From Apostichopus japonicus (lineage: Eukaryota; Echinodermata; Holothuroidea; Aspidochirotida; Stichopodidae): a DNA stretch of 20,000 nt. The notes under the pieces were generated by a model. That model had not been told where the DNA came from. It made no database searches and worked only from the letters and a program-made list of their open reading frames with translations. The stretch spans positions 4,145,001-4,165,000 of the forward strand of contig NC_092576.1 of the NCBI RefSeq assembly GCF_037975245.1, given 5' to 3'. A program made the position numbers and the translations under genes. How positions within the stretch are numbered: position 1 is the stretch's first letter; the number at the start of each line of letters is the position of its first letter. Positions 8,946 through 17,759 of the stretch are shown here, one piece after another.

Positions 8946-8996
8946 AAAAGGCGTCAAAGTCCTATTTTACAGATCTAACGGAACAGACAAAGTCAG
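8946..8996 (+). CDS. GFRalpha-like exon 7: end of D3
   Basis: A 51-bp exon with acceptor ccttgtttccgcag at 8945 and donor cag|gtacag at 8997, phase 1 to 1. It codes for 17 residues EKASKSYFTDLTEQTKS. Joined to exon 6 it gives NPCVEKASKSYF, equivalent to the NTCLKNAIQAFG end of vertebrate D3. Good splice sites, correct phase and family resemblance support it despite its small size. Confidence 0.78.
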
Positions 8997-9401
8997 GTAC
9001 AGTTCTTGTCTTAATTTAAGCAAACTGTCTCACGGTGACCATTAAACCGGTCTTATATTTGTTAGCGACTTTCATTTTCACTACAATCTTTCACTGCGGA
9101 TGGGTTTGTTATATATTGTTATTATTTGCATGTTATATGAGCAACGGCAAACTCATTAAATTTAATATAATGATTTAAACTTCAAATCAACGCATACGAC
9201 TCATGTAATATTGTCATTGCCGGGAATAATTTCAAATAATATCCTATGAAAATAAATAAATAATATGTTCTTTATTTTCTCACAAACCTCAAAACTAAAA
9301 GCAAATATGGCAGAGCGCAGGCAGTGATGGTAGTAGTAAAATAACGTATACTGAGTACCAGTGTCATGACATGTTTATGAATTCGAATACCGTTGTTGCA
9401 G
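8997..9401 (+). other. Intron 6-7 spacer: intron 7 (405 bp)
   Basis: gtacag to accgttgttgcag. AT-rich; no element recognised. The preceding intron 6 (8658-8945) is 288 bp and likewise empty. Confidence 0.6.
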
Positions 9402-9446
9402 CTGTCAATTGCAAATTTGAGAAATTGATTAAAGAAACACAATTCT
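9402..9446 (+). CDS. GFRalpha-like exon 8: Cys-containing segment after D3, 3' edge unresolved
   Basis: After a good acceptor (ccgttgttgcag) in phase 1 the frame reads AVNCKFEKLIKETQFCQVL and then stops at 9458. The C-x-x-x-x-L...C layout resembles the segment after D3 in vertebrate GFRalpha (PPCANLQAQKLK). The only open phase for the next exon is 1, which demands a donor at 9447 (gtcagg), a poor site. Better-looking donors at 9452 (gttctg, phase 0) and 9457 (gtaaat, phase 2) would shift exon 9 into stop codons. The exon may therefore use the weak donor, be followed by an exon I missed, be skipped (exon 7 joins exon 9 in phase), or serve as an alternative last exon ending QVL-stop. Confidence 0.5.
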
Positions 9447-9909
9447 GTCAGGTTCTGTAAATATGCAATGTTAATAACTGGTTTAGTTTGTTTTATCTCG
9501 CTGGTGTATGTTCATGTGTCTTTGTTTATCTATTCCCTTTTGGCTTCGTATGGTGCTGAACAGGACGCTAATTCGTTCTATTGATACTACGTTTTGTGTC
9601 TGTCAAAGACAAAGCATTTAAACAATGTTATACCGTTTAATGTATAGTTTTACCACACCCTCTTTCTGGATTAAAATCTTCATCGTGATCACGCTCTCTG
9701 ATAGAGAGCCCTTTCGTTTTGTACATAAATTAGCTAATCTCAATGTCGCTCCGCACCTTGGTACCATTCGCTAAAAGTCCTTGTTGATACTTTCGTCTTT
9801 ACATAAGTGTATATGCACTTACAAATAAGATATATTGATTTCAATGAGTTCTGGCATATCGTCTAAATCAGGATGCAACAAGTAACTGTATCACTGAATA
9901 TTCATGCAG
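9447..9909 (+). other. Intron 8 (about 463 bp), border uncertain
   Basis: Ends at attcatgcag. A phase-2 open stretch starts at about 9565 (after gctgaacag) and includes FCVC, but no acceptable donor follows, so it is not called an exon. Confidence 0.5.
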
Positions 9910-9983
9910 GTTGCTTCATCCCAACATCATCATCAGATGAACGAAACCATGGCATCATGATGCCAACAGGTGTTTACGCAAAG
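9910..9983 (+). CDS. GFRalpha-like exon 9: juxtamembrane segment
   Basis: Acceptor attcatgcag at 9909 and strong donor aaag|gtacgt at 9984, phase 1 in, 0 out, about 25 residues: CFIPTSSSDERNHGIMMPTG then VYAK. Frames 0 and 2 contain stops, so phase 1 is forced. No family motif is visible. It is called because its exit phase matches exon 10 and its donor is near-perfect. Confidence 0.6.
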
Positions 9984-10681
9984 GTACGTCACAATATCAC
10001 ACTCATTACGTCACAAACTCTCGGTTATATCATTTGACAGCCGTACAATGATAACAAGAAATATCCAAGAATTTGCTCATTCACGCGTGGACAAAACAGT
10101 TTATTATCGGCTTTTATGAGGAGGTATTCATTCCGTTATGAATGTTTCGGAAACAATTCTGACGTCAGACGGCAGGGTGAACTATAGAAACGCAAAATTT
10201 ATGAAGCATGGAAGGAAAAGAACGTGACAATACACACTACATGCATCTAATAATTGATTCACATCACTTGGCATATGGTGTTAATGACGTACTGCGCAGC
10301 AGTCACGTCAAGGCTATGTTGGCTCTATTTCATTAAAACAGTTATTAGTACTGATTCAAACCGTGTGCAATTTCAAGTGTTTTCTACCTGAAATGTTTAC
10401 GAACAAAGTCCAGCACATATATAGCTCCCGTCTTTCCCAGAGCATATGCAGTTTTAAATTATACTCCAAACCTGATGAAATTCATTTTTAACTAATGTGT
10501 TTCATAAAGTTTGAAAGTACTATCTTAAACAAAGCATTTACTAACTTAGATTTTTTCTTACAATTTTGGTCGATGAAGTAGATATCTAAAAACTCTCTCT
10601 CTAACAAGTTGTACAGGATAGTTACTTCTATCAAGTTATCAAAAAATGCATTTTTTTTTTGGCCAACAGTTTTCTTCTCAG
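9984..10681 (+). other. Intron 9 (698 bp)
   Basis: gtacgt to ttttcttctcag after a long T run. No coding or repeat element recognised. The minus-strand open frame 10488-10790 is a shadow of this intron and exon 10. Confidence 0.65.
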
Positions 10682-10796
10682 AATAGTACTCGTCAGAAAG
10701 CATGTCTTTGTTCAGAAGCCGGTCGCTTTGTCGATTGCTTCTCATTTCCAGCGAATCACATCTCTTCATGTGACCAGAGGAACGAATCACAACTAG
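10682..10796 (+). CDS. GFRalpha-like exon 10: Cys-x-Cys segment of the C-terminal region
   Basis: Phase 0 in, phase 1 out, about 38 residues. It reads NSTRQKACLCSEAGRFVDCF, then SSCDQRNESQL before the donor g|gtacta at 10797. The Cys-x-Cys followed by G-R-F-x-x-C resembles the Cys-x-Cys core of GFRalpha domains but is too short to be a complete domain. An acceptor 12 bp upstream (10669, ccaacag) keeps the same frame and would add FSSQ. Two sequons (NST, NES) suggest an extracellular position. Confidence 0.72.
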
Positions 10797-11592
10797 GTAC
10801 TACCTTTATTGATAAATCCAGACGGTCCTTCGTAATTAAGCAATGCTCTTGTTCTCTACTTTAGAATGATAATTTAACAACATTCCCATTCATATGAGTA
10901 TAGCTTTTCTTTCCAATAATGACTCGGTTTATCCGTTTTTATTCTTATTAGAGTCAGCTTGTCTTAACTTATTGTAAATCTTTGCTTCTTCTCATCTCTA
11001 AGATGGCGTGGCCGTTTGCCACCATTTGTATTCCACCGGGAGTTAGTTGCGTCGGTATGAGGCACATCTGGTTAATTTGCTGTTAGAGATATAACACCTT
11101 TGAGCACTGGTGGATATAACACCTTTGAGCACTGGTGACCATGGTTTTCTTTTACCCTTTTGTCGAAAATATTGTGCAATGCTGAATTCAATTAATAAGT
11201 AATTTAAGCCTATATGTAAATTTAAAAAAAATACATATACCATTCTTACCAAATGTATCATATTCAATTTAATTTATCACTAGCAAGATTCGAAACGTCT
11301 GAAGGATCTAGGCTACTATATGTTAAGTCCTGGGTTACTAGTAATGTATGCGGAACTGGCAAATGATAAGATTTTTACGAAACGTTTGAAAATTATTTTG
11401 GATATTCGGGGAAAACGTTGCGCCATCTACCGATCACCATTGCATTTATATAGTCAGATCATGTCATGCATAGACCTTAAGTAGTATTTCTCTCTTTACT
11501 AAGTTTTACAGGACCTATGTTTTTTTTATTTACTGGATGTTGCACATATATTTTGTTATAATTAAGTGTATGAATTACTATTCCATTTTCAG
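10797..11592 (+). other. Intron 10 (796 bp) with a perfect 25-bp tandem duplication
   Basis: gtacta to attccattttcag. The duplication is at 11088-11137. The minus-strand open frame at 11043-11267 has no recognisable domain and spans the duplication. Confidence 0.65.
11088..11137 (+). repeat. Perfect 25-bp tandem duplication
   Basis: The unit gatataacacctttgagcac plus tggtg occurs at 11088-11112 and again, base for base, at 11113-11137. Identity of the two copies points to a recent duplication within intron 10. Confidence 0.95.
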
Positions 11593-11718
11593 TTACGAGT
11601 GTTACTCATACACCAACATCTCAATACGGATATGAAAAATCACTATGTACATGCGTCAACGGCGAACGCTTCTGTATTAACGAACGAACTGAAAGTGTTT
11701 TTAACACTCCAGCGCTTG
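11593..11718 (+). CDS. GFRalpha-like exon 11: second Cys-x-Cys segment
   Basis: Acceptor attccattttcag at 11592 and donor cttg|gtaaga at 11719, phase 1 to 1, 42 residues. The first part is Thr/Ser-rich (VTSVTHTPTSQYGYE), then KSLCTCVNGERFCINERTES. The C-x-C-x-N-G-E-x-x-C motif parallels exon 10 (C-x-C...G-R-F-x-x-C), suggesting the two exons encode related units. Both splice sites are strong. I do not recognise a named domain. Confidence 0.78.
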
Positions 11719-12108
11719 GTAAGAAATACGCTAATACTCCACTGAAATAGCTATTGGTATTAATACTCGACTCACTGTTCATAGTTCCTTAGTCATGATG
11801 ATGAAGTGACATGTTTCAATTACTACTCATTATGTTTCTCTGCATGGATTCAAACTCTGTCAATTTAACGCATGTAAGGCAATAACAGCTTATATACTCA
11901 GCACAGCGTATACTGGCCATCTGTAACATCTTCTAACTGGCAGTGAGTGTCTGTACGTTCATTCGGCTAGTACATCGTATGTACCGTGAATGCTATATAA
12001 TTATAAAGGAGCGTAGACTGATGTTACATTGCCAATAATATACTAACATTACATATCATATTTTTGTTTACACGTTTAAATCCCTTACGTTACCGTCTCA
12101 TACCCATG

Positions 12109-12154
<46 letters not shown>

Positions 12155-12263
12155 AAATACATATACGTATACCCACATACATACACACATATTTTTTGTA
12201 CATTCTGGCTAAACTTCAAGTAACTCATCTAGATTGTCTTTCCTCCCGTTGATTCCCTGACAG
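11719..12263 (+). other. Intron 11 (545 bp) with (TA)n microsatellite
   Basis: gtaaga to gattccctgacag. It includes the (AT)n tract at 12110-12150 and a decayed TA/CA continuation to about 12190. Confidence 0.7.
12110..12150. repeat. (AT)n microsatellite in intron 11
   Basis: About 20 uninterrupted AT units, followed by a degenerate tail of gtataaatac and acata-type repeats to about 12190. Confidence 0.95.
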
Positions 12264-12394
12264 ACCTTCCATTCCTTCAGGTCGCTTACAGTGAGAAAGA
12301 AGTCGCATTGGTGAATAACGAGTCCAGACGTATGATTACAACATCAGCAATTTTGGGAAGGTTAGAGGATGTACTGAAAGATATTTTAAAGGCG
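12264..12394 (+). CDS. GFRalpha-like exon 12: start of juxtamembrane module
   Basis: Acceptor cctgacag at 12263 and donor gcg|gtaagg at 12395, phase 1 in, 0 out, about 44 residues: DLPFLQVAYSEKEVALV, NNESRRMI, then ILGRLEDVLKDILKA. The pattern reads as a beta strand followed by an amphipathic helix (L-x-x-L-x-x-V-L-x-x-I-L). A sequon (NES) is present. A second acceptor at 12280 (ccttcag) would be in the wrong phase. No named domain is recognised; an alpha/beta module together with exons 13-14 is inferred. Confidence 0.78.
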
Positions 12395-13167
12395 GTAAGG
12401 AGATGTAAAGTTAGTCTGTACAGAATGGTAACTTAGCAATATTTTAGGACGTTCAACCAATTAGCTTTACGTTACACCGTATTATGTACGCTTTGTAACC
12501 CCAAAACGATTAAGTCCGATTAACTAAAGTTTCGTTTACACAACTTAATCTAGATGTTTACTTGAAGAAAACATATTATTGAGATAATTTTGTTATTATT
12601 CCAGAAGATTGCTAAGGAAAAACAACGGCATAATATTTATTAGTCGTTTACTTAACGAAATGGTCTATTAATACAACTTCAATTATAAATTGTAAAAGAA
12701 CGCTAGACATGTCTTTCAAAGAATGTTTGATATAACAGGCTTATGATATAATATGAACTTGTTTAAACCAATAGTAAAAGTACTACTTTAATTTAATTTT
12801 GATAAAATTGTTTGGAAATACAGAAAGATCTTGGAAGACGAACAAACGGGCAACGGAAGAAATTTGTCTAAATTTGAAGTTTATAATTTCAATTCGATTG
12901 TTCTAATTAATCTTACGAAGATCACTTCTCATCGTTTGTCTTTGAAACAAAGAGATTGATGACGCAAGACTAAATTATTACGTTATTAAAGCTTATACTG
13001 TTTAGAGGAAAATCATGTTGCATTTACAGAAATATTTTATTAAATTTAGGAAAGGAAAGAAGATTACAACTTTTAAATCAACTTGGAAGCTGAAAGTAGT
13101 TTTTTTTTTCTTTTTACAGTTCAATGAGTCTTTAGCGTAATATCTTCCTGTTATGTTATATTTGCAG
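12395..13167 (+). other. Intron 12 (773 bp)
   Basis: gtaagg to tatatttgcag, with a T-rich run near 13099-13119. No other feature recognised. Confidence 0.65.
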
Positions 13168-13227
13168 CCAAACTGTTACTGCACGGACTACAAAGAATAC
13201 AGACATGTTCTGGAGTTTTCCTTTACG
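13168..13227 (+). CDS. GFRalpha-like exon 13: third Cys-x-Cys segment
   Basis: A 60-bp exon, acceptor tatatttgcag at 13167, donor acg|gtaaga at 13228, phase 0 to 0, coding for PNCYCTDYKEYRHVLEFSFT. It carries the third Cys-x-Cys after D3 and a strand-like VLEFSFT that continues into exon 14 as TDNCTVYLVK. Splice sites and phase are good. Confidence 0.8.
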
Positions 13228-13870
<643 letters not shown>

Positions 13871-14110
13871 GATAACTGTACTGTGTACCTCGTAAAGCTT
13901 GCTGATATGATCAATACCAGAAATTCGCTCGTCCAATCCGATTTGTTGCTATCAGTGTTAAAGTTGGCCGTGGTTATGAAGGAACCTACTGAATATTCAG
14001 AGTCTTGGGCGGTCGGGTCGAGGTCATCTTTCAAGTCAGCAGAAATATTTTCCATTTTATTAGTAGTTTTACTTCTCATAATACAACTAACTAGATCTCA
14101 ATGTGGATGA
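13871..14110 (+). CDS. GFRalpha-like exon 14: last exon with GPI-anchor-like tail
   Basis: After a T-rich acceptor ending ttttttttag the frame (phase 0) encodes 79 residues and TGA at 14108-14110. It starts DNCTVYLVKLADMINTRN, continues with SDLLLSVLKLAVV, a polar spacer SESWAVGSRSSFKSAE, then the hydrophobic IFSILLVVLLLIIQL and a short end TRSQCG. A small-residue region (VGSRSS), a spacer, a hydrophobic run and a short polar end is the layout of a GPI-attachment signal; vertebrate GFRalpha1 ends similarly with a few polar residues. A single-pass membrane anchor with a six-residue tail is the alternative. An Asn-Cys-Thr sequon is present. The minus-strand frame here is a shadow. Confidence 0.88.
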   Translation, partial: DNCTVYLVKLADMINTRNSLVQSDLLLSVLKLAVVMKEPTEYSESWAVGSRSSFKSAEIFSILLVVLLLIIQLTRSQCG

Positions 14111-15136
14111 CGTCACTAAAACAAGAAGTGGCAGCCTGGAATTTCGTCGAAGAAGACGATTCTTGCATATTTTATTCTTCATTCCTATTTATGTATTTAT
14201 TTTCTTTTTTATTTGCGATTACTGTGACAGTAATTGAATGGAAACAAGATGTTTGCTATTAAAGTATTGCTCTTTTGGATGATATTACTCTGGCTAACTA
14301 ATTATCTACCTCTGATTATAACAGATAAATCATAGTGCTAACAATAAATTAGCTTCCGGTGATTCGATATTTATTAACCGTTTATTCAAAACGCTCTGTT
14401 TGAAAAGTTAACTGTACTATTTTACTTTGTTTTAATTTACCATGGTGTGATTTCAATGGATTTAATCAACATACATATTTTTTTAAAACTTAATTGTCTC
14501 TCTTTTAAGCATTCATTATGGTGACAAGAGATTGTAAATTCCACAAAATATATAAAATAAAGATATTATTCTTGAGTAGAGGAAGTATCAAATTAACATT
14601 TTGATTTTTATGTTAGCCTTGGGATGACTAATAACTAACTGTATGAAAATCGCATTCAATTCCATTAAATAAAAATATTCCGTTTTTGACGATTTCACGT
14701 TTTGTCAACATTAAGCAATATTTTGGTGAATTTGTTCACCCGAATCACTTAATTCTGGAAACTCATGCAGCGAATATCATTTACGGTTAGACGTCATATA
14801 TCCAATAATGTTTGTAAAACTTATTCAATATTTAGCGACATTGTTGGTATTTTTATTTTCCTTATTACCGTCGAGGTTATAACATTCAAACATACTTGAC
14901 TCTTTCATAAAATGTTAATAATTAGAATAATTTCGTCATCTGTCAACGTCACGTACATATTATTTATGACCAGGTCCTGTATAAATGCATAACCATAACA
15001 TCAATTGATACATTTGAAACTGTCACTAGTATTATGTGTTATATATGACAAGTTTGTAGTCACAAAACAATCCGAGTATCAAGTAATAATTTCCGTTTAC
15101 ATATGTCGAACGTGATTATACTGACTTTTATTGACT
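14111..15136. other. 3' UTR and downstream DNA of the GFRalpha-like gene
   Basis: AT-rich, no open frame with coding character. Contains the candidate polyadenylation hexamers. Nothing else recognised. Confidence 0.6.
14258..14263 (+). terminator. Candidate polyadenylation signal (ATTAAA)
   Basis: ATTAAA lies about 150 bp after the stop codon and is followed by a GT/T-rich stretch (gtattgctcttttggatg). Further AATAAA hexamers at 14343-14348 and 14557-14562 could give longer 3' UTRs. Confidence 0.4.
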
Positions 15137-15144
15137 ATTTAAAT

Positions 15145-15553
15145 CAGGGTTATCCAACCTTTTGCAGATGAGGGCCACATGGAATGATTATGATGAAGGA
15201 GGGGGCCGCATGAACCCTACGCTCGATTTTTCGATTTTTGCGCGAAGCCCAAGGCAACAAAATGTGAGCACTGCGCGCGGAGCGCACTGATTTATTTTCC
15301 TTCCTGATAAAACAGATGAATAAAGTCCAGCCGGCCCCCCCCCCCACTCTCCTCCGCTGAGAGAGTGTTACACAAACTGACCTGTATGCAGTTTTTTGGA
15401 CCCAGAAGGTTCGAATGATTGATTATATAGCTTCAAATTGTTATCAAGAAATCTGCTCACTAAATTTCACACCGTAGAGCATCTCTGGCGGGCCGGAAGC
15501 AACCCTGCGGCGGGCCGGACTGTGGCCCGCGGGCCGTAGGTTGGACAACCCTG
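15145..15553 (-). mobile_element. Non-autonomous hAT element, copy 2 (409 bp)
   Basis: Same family as copy 1 in reverse orientation. Ends are CAGGGTTATCCAACC (one mismatch) and GGTTGGACAACCCTG, with the 8-bp duplication atttaaat at 15137-15144 and 15554-15561. The right subterminal part carries the GC-rich GCGGGCCG repeats. The interior is shared with copy 3 (CTGGGTCC, CTGTATGCAG, GCGCGC segments) but not with copy 1, and contains a poly-C run near 15336-15348. No transposase remains. Confidence 0.93.
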
Positions 15554-15561
15554 ATTTAAAT

Positions 15562-16566
15562 CATGGTAAACACGTTTATCTAACTTGAGAACGAATTCTT
15601 CTCTTCGTCACGAGATGGTAACTAATGATGCGTACATTCTATGTTAGGATACGCAATGAACACCCATATAGGCATGCATGTTTTGAAATAATATTAGTCT
15701 TTTGGATCAGCAAGATGTTAAATGTAAAGTTTGCTTACAATTAAACTTTGACGCGACAAATATATAACTTACTTGTCTTGCACTTTAGAAGAACTATAAC
15801 CTTATACAAGATAGAAGAATCAGTTAAATTTTCGGTTCACTGTGAGGATTAGTCATATTAAAACTCACCCCGTACCACTTATACGGATACTTGTTGTCTC
15901 AATCTAAGTCCTTATATCCGTACACTCTGTTAAATCAACGTGATGTACGTAATCGCCTTATTTTAATTACCATACCAAACGAAGAGTTGCGGTGAGAACA
16001 GAGGGAAGCGACACCGTAACAGCCCATCGAGTTTAACGCAATATCCGCATTATTGGGCAAAAAGATATGCATGAAATATCGTATTAAGAGATAAGGTAAA
16101 ATAATATGTAGCTAAATATAAACAGTGTGTGGGATACCCTTTACGGCTTAATGTCCGGTGGTTAGGAACTACGCTACAGTTAATCCAATCATATCTCATT
16201 CTCTCTTTTCTAGACCGTGTCAAAGCTGGCCGTTACTGATTCCTTGAATATTTAATTTTCTTAGCTCGGTTCTTTGGTTCGTCGGTATTATATCATTTGA
16301 AAAAGTAGAGCGATGAATAGGTCTTTTGACTGTCAGGGCGTTTTCATTACTCAGGTAAAAACGACGGAATTAATTTTACATTTAAAATACGAATTTATTT
16401 TTAACAAAATAAAGGATGCGGCGGGATATATATTATCCTTCTTAAAATTACCCACGCAGCCACTTATTTCCATTATCCAGTAGATTAGTTTTGCCCACGT
16501 ATACATGTTCATATCACGTGTAGAAAACATACAACAAATACAATCATCCTATTATCATATCTCAAG

Positions 16567-16568
<2 letters not shown>
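15562..16568. other. Intergenic AT-rich DNA
   Basis: No gene recognised. A strong pyrimidine tract plus tag at 16192-16213 is followed by a 14-codon frame ending in TAA, listed under findings as a possible alternative last exon. Confidence 0.55.
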
Positions 16569-16656
<88 letters not shown>

Positions 16657-16669
16657 TATATACGTATAT

Positions 16670-16744
<75 letters not shown>
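16569..16744. repeat. Long (TA)n microsatellite
   Basis: About 176 bp of TA dinucleotides with scattered TACATA, TATGTA and TACGTA interruptions. Overlapping Ile-Tyr open frames on both strands are artefacts of the repeat. Confidence 0.97.
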
Positions 16745-16747
<3 letters not shown>

Positions 16748-17008
16748 GTTACATACAGACACATTCTATATGTGAAGTTATCATGTTCTTATAAATTAGA
16801 TTGATTAATTATTGTTATTAAACAGTTTCTTACGTTTTTTTTGTCTTCATAAAAGTAGCCTAACCAGTTGACTTTTGAATTTGCACTTTCTTGAAATTAC
16901 AATGATACATAGTATTAAAGTAAATCCAATATTTCTCACACAGTAAATTATTTTCCTTTACTTCACAAGTCCGATAGGACAGCTTTTGTGCCGACGAGAT
17001 ATACGATA

Positions 17009-17050
17009 GATAACGTTTGATAATTGTTGGATAACGTTTGATAATTGTTG
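17009..17050 (+). repeat. Perfect 21-bp tandem duplication
   Basis: gataacgtttgataattgtt plus g occurs at 17009-17029 and again at 17030-17050 without differences. Confidence 0.95.
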
Positions 17051-17360
17051 TTTCTAGTTAAAATCAGAATACAAGTGTCTCAGACGATATATAGCTATCA
17101 ATGAGACTCTGCTTTAAGTAACTGCAAGTATGTATATAGACTGATCTATTCATAGTGATGGGCGCGCATATACCACCAACACTGCTAGGTATCAACGAAA
17201 CAGCGAAATACACTTAATTTTGCAGCTTGAGCACATGCAGTACATGAAAAGAGTGGAAAGGTATCTTGGAAAATGGTTTGAAGGGAACTCTTGATGAAAG
17301 AAAATAAATAACAATAAGTAAAAGTAAACCCCCTAATCAGATGGTTACCGAATCTTCAGT

Positions 17361-17393
17361 GTGAAATATCATTGTGAAATATCATTGTGAAAT
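17361..17393 (+). repeat. Short tandem repeat, 13-bp unit, 2.5 copies
   Basis: gtgaaatatcatt is repeated exactly at 17361-17373 and 17374-17386, followed by a partial third copy gtgaaat. Confidence 0.9.
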
Positions 17394-17720
17394 CCATGAA
17401 TATGAACTAATATCATTCATTCATTCAATACATTTCCTAGCGATGCGTGAAATTCATCGAAATGGAAAATTAGCCACCTGGAAAACACGTGACTGTGTAA
17501 ACTGATATAACAGATAAACGGTTTCTTACTTGAAAGTGAAAACACTACGAGTTTTTTCCCCTTTCTCTTTCCTGTTCCCATTTTTGTGGTCTGTGCAGCC
17601 CTTACCTTCAAAAACTGAATTTTAAACCAACTTGATGTTTTCACAGTTGTTTGTTATTGCGAAGGAGGATAACGTTTCTGCGAGTATCCAAGGCCAGATT
17701 ATCGCTGTTGAATTTTATTT

Positions 17721-17759
17721 TTACGTCACGTGATGTCATGTGACGTGATGCTACGTCAT
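17721..17759. promoter_or_regulatory. Cluster of CRE-like octamers and E-boxes
   Basis: Within 39 bp: TTACGTCA (17721-17728), CACGTG (17727-17732), TGATGTCA (17731-17738), CATGTG (17737-17742), TGACGTGA (17741-17748) and TACGTCAT (17752-17759). Positions 17725-17744 form a near-palindrome (16 of 20 match). CRE octamers bind CREB/ATF bZIP factors and CACGTG binds bHLH-Zip factors such as USF, MITF and TFEB. It looks like a compact promoter or enhancer element, but no convincing gene starts beside it. Confidence 0.4.

Noticed and set aside
9565-9615. Possible exon after gctgaacag with an FCVC motif in phase 2, which would rescue the exon 8 donor at 9457
   Set aside because: No acceptable donor in phase 1 before the stop; left unannotated.
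15150-15347. 65-codon minus-strand frame in hAT copy 2
   Set aside because: Lies in the shared non-coding interior of the MITE, and the equivalent region in copy 3 is not kept open as a protein.
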